Assembly (NCBI GenBank): GCA_038746835.1
Contig: JBCDKH010000010.1
Span: forward strand, 1-40,014
DNA length: 40,014 nt
Direction of reading: 5' to 3'
Source: Planctomycetota bacterium
GTDB taxonomy: Bacteria > Planctomycetota > Phycisphaerae > Tepidisphaerales > Tepidisphaeraceae
The notes beneath the pieces were generated by a model. The model saw only the letters and a program-made list of their open reading frames with translations, did no database searches and was not told the origin of the DNA. A program made the position numbers and the translations under genes. Shown here piece after piece: positions 33,765-40,014 of the stretch. Each line of letters opens with the position of its first letter. Position 1 is the first letter of the stretch.

Positions 33765-34919
33765 TCACCGGCCGACGACGTCGCGGATGAGCTTCACGCA
33801 CTCGGCGGAGGTCTGCGCGATGTGGAAGTGTGATAACGCCCGCTCCCGCCCGGCGATTGCCATCGCCATTCGCTCGCTCTCATCATTGAGGAGTCGCAGC
33901 ATCGCCGCCGCCATCGCACTCGCGTCCCCCGGCGGCACGAGCAGGCCAGTTTCGCCGTCCCGGACCGTTTCCCGAACGCCACCAGCATCAGTCGCGACGA
34001 CCGCCCGCTGTGCCGCCATCGCCTCGACGACGACCTGCCCGAATGGCTCGGGCGTCGTGCTGGCGTGGACAACGAGGTTCAGCTTGGCCAAGGCCGCGAA
34101 GATGTCGTCTTCGAAGCCGGCGAACTCGACGCTGCCCGCCAGGTCCGGCTGGGCAGCGCGGAAGATGAGTTCCCGCTCGTACGCATCCTCGCCGAAGAGC
34201 GCCGACCCGATCAGGCAAAACCTCGCATCCGGCCACTGCGCTCGAACCTTGGCCGCGGCGTCAAGAAACACGTGCTGCCCCTTCCACGGCGCGAGTCGAC
34301 CGACGATTCCGATGACCGGCGGCCCGTCCAACTCCGGCACAACGTCCGCAGGCGGCACGACGCCGCTGTAGACGACGCGCTGCAGCTTCGACGCCGGCAA
34401 TCGCAGCGTCTCGCGCGTGTGCTCACTGTTCGCCGCAACACCAGCCGGCAACAACCGACACAGCCGGCGAAAGACCGGCACCACTTTCGCCGGCAGATAA
34501 TCCGGCATCACGCGATCTCGCACGTGCCACACGCACGGCGTTCTCGCCAGTCTCGCCGCGAAGCCGCCGAGGATGTCCGCCTTGAGCGAGTTGCAATAGA
34601 CGAGGTCGACGTCTGCCTCTCGGATGAACCTCGCCAGCCGCTGCACGAAGCCGACGGCCCCAGGCAGCTTCATCAGCGAGCCAAGCCCAACGCCGTCCTT
34701 CTTCGCCGTCCGCAGTCGATCGCCCAGCGGCAAGACCGCAACGTCCACACCGCGATTCCGCACCTCCCGGAGCCGCCCGACCATCGGCCCATCCTCGAAC
34801 ACCATCACCCGCGGCTCGATGTCGATGCCACGGACCAGTTCGCCAAGCAGGTTGATCAGCGCAACCTCCCCACCGCCGAGACGGGCGGTGTGATCGATGA
34901 ACTGGACACGGATGCTCAA
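33765..34919 (-). CDS. GT4-family glycosyltransferase
   Basis: Protein of 384 residues with the GT-B fold. The N-terminal glycine loop is DHTARLGGGEVALINLLGEL. The C-terminal donor domain has GIVGRLAPWKGQHVFLDAAA and the E-x7-E motif in STTPEPFGQVVVEAMAAQRA. It transfers a sugar from a nucleotide donor to a growing exopolysaccharide or lipid-linked glycan in the cytoplasm; donor and linkage cannot be deduced. A TTG start is used, as no ATG or GTG fits the first strand SIRVQFIDHTA. It lies 47 bp upstream of the exosortase gene. Confidence 0.9.
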   Translation of the reverse strand: MSIRVQFIDHTARLGGGEVALINLLGELVRGIDIEPRVMVFEDGPMVGRLREVRNRGVDVAVLPLGDRLRTAKKDGVGLGSLMKLPGAVGFVQRLARFIREADVDLVYCNSLKADILGGFAARLARTPCVWHVRDRVMPDYLPAKVVPVFRRLCRLLPAGVAANSEHTRETLRLPASKLQRVVYSGVVPPADVVPELDGPPVIGIVGRLAPWKGQHVFLDAAAKVRAQWPDARFCLIGSALFGEDAYERELIFRAAQPDLAGSVEFAGFEDDIFAALAKLNLVVHASTTPEPFGQVVVEAMAAQRAVVATDAGGVRETVRDGETGLLVPPGDASAMAAAMLRLLNDESERMAMAIAGRERALSHFHIAQTSAECVKLIRDVVGR

Positions 34920-34942
34920 GGGATCGGGTCGTCTCTCGTGGT

Positions 34943-34958
34943 ACGACGTTCACGTCGT
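34943..34958. repeat. TC-centred palindrome in the GT operon
   Basis: ACGACGT, TC, ACGTCGT: perfect seven-base arms in the 92-base space between two glycosyltransferase genes. It shares its centre and layout with the pair at 36198-36257. Confidence 0.6.
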
Positions 34959-35011
34959 GTCGGGCGTCCGCCGGGAATGGAGCACCGTGTGAGCATCGTG
35001 CGACGCGGAGG

Positions 35012-36163
35012 TCAGAACCCCACGCCCGCCTTGTCCGCTTCACGAGCGACGGCCTCGTAAACATCAAGCGTCTTGCGTGCGCACGCCTCCCAAGTGAACG
35101 TCTTCGCCCGCTCAAGTCCCGCCTCGCGACGCAGCGTACGCTCCTCGGGATCGTCCAACACCCGCCGCACCGCGTCCGCGAGCGCCGCATCATCCTTCGG
35201 ATCGACCTGCACACCGGCATCACCCGCCACTTCCGGCAGACTCGCTGCATTGCTCGTGACTACCGGCGTCCCGCACGCCATCGCCTCCAACGGCGGCCAG
35301 CCAAACCCCTCGAACGTGCTCGGAAACACGAACACATCTGATGCCCTGTAGCACGCCGCCAACCCGTCATCGCTAGGCACCCGACCCGCATCCACAACGC
35401 GATCAGTCACTCCCAGCTCCCGCGCCAAGTCGGCCTCATCGTCGAATAACGGCCCGCCGACCCGAAACAGGGCCACGTCCTTCGGCAACTTCGCGAGCAT
35501 CCGTAGCACCGCCGGCGAATTCTTGTACCGGTTCCGCGTGCAGACATGCAGGACGACCTTCTTCCTCGGGTCGATGCCATACCTCGCCAGCACGCGTTCG
35601 CGTTCACCGTCCGGCCCTTCATGCGTGAATGAGTCCGGCCCCAGCTCGACGCCGTGCGGCACGACGACAACCCGCTGCGGCTTGATGTCGAGGAACCGCA
35701 ACGCCTGCCGCTTCGTCGCCTCACTCGGCACGATGATGCGGGCACACCGCTCGATCCGCCGCAGCTTTCGCCCGAAGGTCAGCTTCACCAGCCGCCCACG
35801 GTCGAAGTCGAGCTCGCCGAGGGCCGAGAGCATTGGGATGACGTCGTGCAGCGTCACGACCGACCGTCGCGGCTCACACGCCCCGAGCAGGTTCGCGTGC
35901 GAGTGATCGATAACGTGCGTCACATCATGTTCTTTCTCCAATCGCAGCCGACGAATCGTCCGCGGATACCGCACCAGCCGCCCCCATCTTGATGCGTTCG
36001 CCTCCCCCGCGACACGCCTCCCGAATGCCGGCGGCCTGACCTCGGGTGACCCCAACTCGAAGCCCCCGACACCCTTGATCGCCAACGCCAGGGACGTCGC
36101 ATACCGCACGCTGCTCCGCGACGGGAAGCCGGCGAGGTTCTGGAGCATCAGGACGCGTCGCAT
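35012..36163 (-). CDS. GT4-family glycosyltransferase
   Basis: Protein of 383 residues. The acceptor domain includes HVIDHSHANLLGACEPRRSV and VTLHDVIPML. The donor domain has VVLHVCTRNRYKNSPAVLRM and the E-x7-E motif in PSTFEGFGWPPLEAMACGTP followed by VVTSNAASLPEVAGDAG. It resembles mannosyltransferase/WbaZ-like GT4 enzymes of EPS loci. ATG 36163 is chosen (MRRVLMLQNLAG, the first strand); the open frame further upstream to 36763 runs opposite other coding sequence. The preceding 109-base gap holds a palindromic repeat. Confidence 0.9.
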   Translation of the reverse strand: MRRVLMLQNLAGFPSRSSVRYATSLALAIKGVGGFELGSPEVRPPAFGRRVAGEANASRWGRLVRYPRTIRRLRLEKEHDVTHVIDHSHANLLGACEPRRSVVTLHDVIPMLSALGELDFDRGRLVKLTFGRKLRRIERCARIIVPSEATKRQALRFLDIKPQRVVVVPHGVELGPDSFTHEGPDGERERVLARYGIDPRKKVVLHVCTRNRYKNSPAVLRMLAKLPKDVALFRVGGPLFDDEADLARELGVTDRVVDAGRVPSDDGLAACYRASDVFVFPSTFEGFGWPPLEAMACGTPVVTSNAASLPEVAGDAGVQVDPKDDAALADAVRRVLDDPEERTLRREAGLERAKTFTWEACARKTLDVYEAVAREADKAGVGF

Positions 36164-36197
36164 TCGCTCACAGACCGGTTGTCGATCACTCCGTGGC

Positions 36198-36257
36198 CGA
36201 ACTTCAGTTCGTGTTCTGTTGAAGCGGCCCGACTCACCCCACGAGCTGAAGCTCGTG
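36198..36257. repeat. Pair of TC/GA-centred palindromes (REP-like)
   Basis: CGAACT, TC, AGTTCG (36198-36211) and CACGAGCT, GA, AGCTCGTG (36240-36257) are both perfect. GTGGC (36193-36197) and GCCAC (36257-36261) could join the two into one larger structure. The element lies between two glycosyltransferase genes. Confidence 0.65.
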
Positions 36258-36272
36258 CCACGACAGACCATG

Positions 36273-37433
36273 TCATTGTGCTCGCTTCTTCCGCTCGGCG
36301 GCTTCGAGGTAGACCTCCTCGTAGGCCGCTCCGGCCGTCGCCCACGTCCGCCCGGCCGCGACCTCGCGGCCGTGGCGGGACAGCTCCTCCCGCATCGCCA
36401 GATCGCGTGCGAGATGTTCCAGCCAACTCGCAAGTCTCTCGTCGTCGGCGGGATCGTCAAGCACCAGCCCGCCCGCCTTGGCGACGAGGGACGCCGCCCC
36501 GACCGTCCGCGCCGTCGCCGTTGGCAGCCCGGCCGCCATTGCCTCGACGATGACGAGCGCGAACGGGTCGTAGTGCGAGCAGAAGACGAAGGCGTCCGCC
36601 CCGGCGTACAGCTCGCGCAAGTCGCCGCGATGTCCCAGAAACGCCACCCGATTGCCCAGACCCGACCGCTCGACCTCCGCCGGATACGGCCCACCTTCGT
36701 GCGAGCCGGCGACCGCCAGCCGGAACCGCTCGGGCAGCCGGGCGAGTGCCCGCAGGTTGACATCGAGGTTCTTGCGTCGCCCCTTCACTTCGCCGGCGAA
36801 CAGGATGACGAAGTCGTCGTCGCTCCACCGCGTCAGCCCGAGCAGCTGACGCCTTGCCTCGGCCCGGTCGACGCGCGGCGGCGGGTCACTCGCGTTCGGG
36901 AGGACGACGATCTTCGCCGGGTCGACGCCGATGTCGTTGACGAGCTGATTGCGAACCAGATCGGATACGGCCACGACGGTTCCCGCATCGTGATACGCCC
37001 GCCGCTCACGCCGGACGTTCGCCCGCGTCCAGAGCGACTGGTAGAGCCCGCGAGCGCCGCCGATCGCGTGCCGCGGATGGTGCGGACTTCGCAGCCACGG
37101 GCCGTGGGCAAAGTGGCATGCGTTCACGTCGGCTTTCACGCCCGGTGCCTGCGCGCCGTTGAGATGAAGTAAGTCGTAGCTGCCACGCAGCGATGTGACT
37201 ACCCGCTCGACCTGCTGTGAAAAGACGAGGCTCCGCGCCGCCGCTGTCGGAAGTGGGGGCGGACGCGTCGGCAGCCACGTCACGTTCGGATCCGCCGCAA
37301 ATGCCTCCGGCACCGCATCGCCAACGAGCGTCACCTCATGCCCCCGCCCGACCAGGTGTTGCGCGACCCGCAGATTCACCCGTCCCTGTCCGTCGGTCTC
37401 CGAGAAGACGTGGTTGACGATCAGGACCCGCAT
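36273..37433 (-). CDS. GT4-family glycosyltransferase
   Basis: Protein of 386 residues with the GT-B fold. It begins MRVLIVNHVFSETDGQGRVN. The donor site includes VILFAGEVKGRRKNLDVNLR, and the E-x7-E motif lies in SHYDPFALVIVEAMAAGLPT. The acceptor site includes NACHFAHGPWLR. ATG 37433 begins the first strand, but an in-frame TTG at 37442 overlaps the upstream stop as TTGA, matching the coupling seen at other junctions of this operon, so the true start may be three codons earlier. Acceptor and sugar are unknown. Confidence 0.88.
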   Translation of the reverse strand: MRVLIVNHVFSETDGQGRVNLRVAQHLVGRGHEVTLVGDAVPEAFAADPNVTWLPTRPPPLPTAAARSLVFSQQVERVVTSLRGSYDLLHLNGAQAPGVKADVNACHFAHGPWLRSPHHPRHAIGGARGLYQSLWTRANVRRERRAYHDAGTVVAVSDLVRNQLVNDIGVDPAKIVVLPNASDPPPRVDRAEARRQLLGLTRWSDDDFVILFAGEVKGRRKNLDVNLRALARLPERFRLAVAGSHEGGPYPAEVERSGLGNRVAFLGHRGDLRELYAGADAFVFCSHYDPFALVIVEAMAAGLPTATARTVGAASLVAKAGGLVLDDPADDERLASWLEHLARDLAMREELSRHGREVAAGRTWATAGAAYEEVYLEAAERKKRAQ

Positions 37434-37438
37434 CTGCT

Positions 37439-37897
37439 TCAAGAGCCTGCAGCACGTTTGGGTTTGCAGACAGCCGGCACACCGACCGCCAAGTGATCTG
37501 CTGGAACGTCACGAGTGACGACGGCCCCCGCGGCGACCATCGAACGACGACCGATCGTCAGGCCCGTGTCGACGCGTGGAATGATCAGACAGCCGGCTCC
37601 CAGCGTGGCACCATCCTCGATCACGACCCGGTGCGGCGAACCAAGCCACGTCTCGCCGGCGATCGTGACATTGTGAAAGATCGTCACATCGCGGCCGATG
37701 GTGACGTTCGGGTGAATAACCGTTCCGAGGCCCCAGTGTCGCAATTCGACAAATCCGGTCACCTCTGCTTCTGCGGGAAGGAGGCACTTAAATACGAAGA
37801 AGTTAATAAACTTCACAAACCTTGCGGTCCGGCGGAGGCCCCGAGCATGAAGCCGACGCGACCACGACCAGAGTCGCTCAGGGCCGAGCTTGCTCAA
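37439..37897 (-). CDS. Serine acetyltransferase-like hexapeptide acyltransferase
   Basis: Protein of 152 residues with left-handed beta-helix hexapeptide repeats: GTVIHPNVTIGRDVTIFHNV, TIAGETWLG, VVIEDGATLGAGCLIIP, and LTIGRRSMVAAGAVVTRDVP. The catalytic-type His is in IFHNV. The family covers CysE-type serine acetyltransferases, but the short length and EPS-operon position favour acetylation of a sugar residue. A TTG start overlaps the upstream stop as TTGA. The first 50 residues include a low-GC patch (FVKFINFFVFKCLL). Confidence 0.85.
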   Translation of the reverse strand: MSKLGPERLWSWSRRLHARGLRRTARFVKFINFFVFKCLLPAEAEVTGFVELRHWGLGTVIHPNVTIGRDVTIFHNVTIAGETWLGSPHRVVIEDGATLGAGCLIIPRVDTGLTIGRRSMVAAGAVVTRDVPADHLAVGVPAVCKPKRAAGS

Positions 37898-39186
37898 TCA
37901 GAGCCCCTTAGCAGCGACTCGATCTTGCCCGCAATTTTGTCCGCGTCGAAAGTCACTTCCGCATGCCGCCGCGTGACCGCCGTGTCGCACAGCGTGCCGG
38001 CTTTCTTCCGCTCGGATGCGTCGATAAAGGCGTTGCGCAGGTCATCGACCGTGTTGCTTCGCAGTTGGCGTGACATCGGGCAGAGGTAGTCGCCGGTCCC
38101 ATTGGTCGCCCCGACGATCGTCGGCGTCCCGCAGGCCATCGCTTCGGCGACGCTCATGCCGAAATCCTCTTCGTCGGATGGCTGGCAGAGCACGTCGGCC
38201 CCTTGCAGGAAGCCGACGACGTCCGTCCGCGGCACCCGCTTGAGGTAGGTCAGTCGCTCCTGATGTGGGTAGGCCTCAAGAAGCGATCGCAAGCCAGGAG
38301 CAAAGCCGAAGTTCCCGACGATCGTGAGTTCTACTTGCGTCCCACGTCGCTCGCACTCAGCCGCGGCATCGAGCTGGAGTTAATGTCGCTTCCGTGGGAC
38401 GATTCGCCCCTGCCTGAGTACCCGCAGCGACCCCGTGGGGTATGGCGCTTATTGACGAACCTTGAAAGCCGAGAAATCGAGCGGATAAGGCTGCGCGACG
38501 ATCGACTCGGACGGCAGACCGGTGTCCGCGATGAGTCGCTGGCGCGAAAAGGAGCTTCCGCAAACGAGTGCATCGCAGGCCGAGTAGTCGGGACTTCCCA
38601 CGGCCATGCGGTACTTGCCGTACAGCTGAAGCAGCATCAGTCGCCACGACTTCTCGGAACGGCGGAGCAGATCGTGGCGGTCGCGAATGGAACGCACGTC
38701 CGTCCCCGCGCCGCCCTGAACCCAGCTGACCGTTCGCACGTTCCCCACTCGACCGAATGCTGGCGTCCCAAGGAACAGCACCGCGTCGTAATCGTCGGCC
38801 GCGTGATCCGCCCGCATCTTCCGCATCACGACGCGTGCGAAGACCCGGTGCTGCAGCAGCGAGACCGGCGTCGCAAACTGCTGCCCGACTACCCTGGTTG
38901 CGACACGTTTGATCCGTTCGGCGACCGAATCTTCTGCCCGCCGATAGCGGAGCGTGTCGTGTCGCTCGAGGAGGTCGGAAGGATAGACAAACGAAGGCTT
39001 CGAGAAGAAGTCAATCCGATGCCCGCGGGCAAGGAGCGAGTCGAGCAGACGATGCCCCGCGGCCGCGATGCTCCCGCTGCCGGCGTCGACGTACCCGTTG
39101 CATGCGATGCGAAGCTGCCGGAGATCTCGTTGCGACGCTGCGGCCTGTGGCGACGCCGATTCTTTCGCCGTCCCTAGGGCTGTCAC
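37894..39186 (-). pseudogene. GT4-family glycosyltransferase interrupted by two in-frame TAA codons
   Basis: One continuous frame of 430 codons reads through two TAA codons, at 38449-38451 and 38380-38382. The N-terminal part has IACNGYVDAGSGSIAAAGHR and TVSWVQGGAGTD. Between the stops lies LRVLRQGRIVPRKR, a typical GT4 donor-domain start. After the second stop come ECERRGTQVELTIVGNFGFA and the E-x7-E region DEEDFGMSVAEAMACGTP. No frameshift is needed, so two nonsense mutations (or sequence errors) break an otherwise normal gene. The GTG at 39186 overlaps the upstream stop as GTGA, which fixes the original start and shows it belonged to the operon. Confidence 0.8.
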
Positions 39187-40014
39187 GGGCGAACCAGTCG
39201 ATGTTGGTAGGCGGGAACGGGTGGGCGAATGGCCAAAGCACACGCCGTCACGAGGTACAACCAAATCGCATTATCCGATTTGAAGAAGTTGGCAACGGCC
39301 AAGGCCATGAAGTGGCCGATTGCCAGCGCGATCGTCGCACGCAGGAGCAATCGATCGACAGGCGTTGCGGGCCGAACACGCTTCAAAGCCTTTCCGGCTT
39401 GGAAAAGACCGAGTCCGAAAAGTAGTGCACCGGGCAAGCCAAGTGCGAAAGGAATCTGAAGAAAACCGTTGTCGAACGCGGCCACCTCGAGGTCGCCGCC
39501 GGTAAGCCGGCCGGTTGCTGCGCCCGTTGAGCCGAGCCCGTAGCCCTGAGGTTTCTGCAGGATCTCACCGAGTGCATATCCAGAGAATTCGACGCGCCCC
39601 CTGAAGCTTCCGTCATTCTGCACATCGCCGAGCGAGCTCATCCGGTCGACCATCTTTTCGCCCTGCGGGATGAGCGGCAAGGCCACGAGCATCGCGATGA
39701 CGAGGACCGCCATCGACACAATGAGCCGAAACTTCTCCCCCGGCCGAGCGAGGATCGCGAAAGCAACGAGGCAGAGCGCTGCTGTCAGCCACGCCGAACG
39801 TACCATCGATGCCAGCGAGCACACCGCAAGAAAACCTGCGAGCGGCCAGAGCACAGGCGGACGCAGTGGGCGGAACATCAGCAAGAGTGCAAGAACGACC
39901 GCGCACGTTTGTCCCATCGCACCCGGCGCACCAAAGGGTCCAAAGAACCGGGATTTGAAGGGCTCAGGCTGTCCGATCGAACCCATTCCGGAGTTGACGA
40001 TCCAGTAGGAAGAC
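39183..40014 (-). CDS. O-antigen ligase-like membrane protein (partial)
   Basis: C-terminal 276 or so residues of a gene running off the right edge; the frame remains open to the last base. Several membrane segments surround a Wzy/WaaL-type region: SRFFGPFGAPGAMGQTCAVV, an Arg in SMVRSAWLTAALC, and the loop GRVEFSGYALGEILQKPQGY followed by GLGSTGAA. Proteins of this family polymerise or ligate lipid-linked glycans in the envelope. Its stop overlaps the start of the broken glycosyltransferase gene by 4 bases. It would be the polymerase/ligase of the EPS cluster. Confidence 0.82.
   Translation of the reverse strand, partial: SSYWIVNSGMGSIGQPEPFKSRFFGPFGAPGAMGQTCAVVLALLLMFRPLRPPVLWPLAGFLAVCSLASMVRSAWLTAALCLVAFAILARPGEKFRLIVSMAVLVIAMLVALPLIPQGEKMVDRMSSLGDVQNDGSFRGRVEFSGYALGEILQKPQGYGLGSTGAATGRLTGGDLEVAAFDNGFLQIPFALGLPGALLFGLGLFQAGKALKRVRPATPVDRLLLRATIALAIGHFMALAVANFFKSDNAIWLYLVTACALAIRPPVPAYQHRLVRP

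Noticed and set aside
20681-38451. Three in-frame TAA codons inside conserved families (20681-20683, 38380-38382, 38449-38451) as possible TAA recoding
   Set aside because: TAA also ends mqnD, the hydroxyacid dehydrogenase and the ROK gene at natural C-termini, and the NACHT gene has a frameshift as well, so gene decay or sequence error is the simpler reading.
1-40014. CRISPR array, rRNA, insertion sequence with transposase, or prophage
   Set aside because: No regularly spaced direct repeats, rRNA cores, transposase or phage structural genes were found on either strand.

Overview
The window reads as a piece of a GC-rich chromosome from a Planctomycetota bacterium, most likely of the class Phycisphaerae. 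The basis is the combination of a DUF1501/DUF1800 pair, type IV pseudopilin-like proteins with a C-terminal H-x-DG motif, PEP-CTERM proteins with an exosortase, a sulfatase beside a GH50-type agarase, and the futalosine-route enzyme MqnD. This is inferred from gene content; no rRNA is present to confirm it. Coding is dense, with GTG and TTG starts and many 4-base stop/start overlaps. The very high GC produces long false reading frames opposite most genes.

Layout. 1-9.9 kb: housekeeping genes (GT39-like membrane protein, HI0933-type flavoprotein, VTT-domain protein, threonine ammonia-lyase with ACT domain, a ParE-type toxin-antitoxin pair, an orphan SufD, then DUF1501 and DUF1800). 10-18.5 kb: a polysaccharide locus with a leaderless sulfatase, a secreted GH50-like agarase, two consecutive PEP-CTERM plus pseudopilin pairs, and a divergent LacI-family regulator. 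A near-identical palindrome lies in front of both PEP-CTERM genes and of lacI. 18.5-22.9 kb: mqnD, a lower-GC patch with a broken NACHT NTPase, and a D-2-hydroxyacid dehydrogenase. 22.9-27.5 kb: two palindromic intergenic repeats, a ROK-family protein, two exported proteins of unknown function and a SpoIID-domain lipoprotein. 27.6-32.1 kb: tRNA-Asp and a sulfate-activation operon (DUF2061, cysC, cysD, cysNC), with a four-helix-bundle (S23/IVP) cassette flanked by inverted repeats inserted between cysD and cysNC. 32.1-40 kb, all on the minus strand: an exopolysaccharide operon (O-antigen ligase-like protein running off the right edge, a glycosyltransferase broken by two in-frame stops, a hexapeptide acyltransferase, three more glycosyltransferases, exosortase and its EpsI-like partner).

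How the parts may work together. The exosortase cluster at the right end could process the PEP-CTERM proteins encoded about 17 kb to the left. The lacI/agarase/sulfatase locus looks like an inducible, cell-surface system for sulfated galactans. The cys operon makes APS/PAPS. The most unusual items are the repeat-flanked S23 cassette, the shared operator of the duplicated PEP-CTERM/pseudopilin modules, the degenerate second APS-kinase domain in CysNC, and two broken genes (NACHT and GT4).
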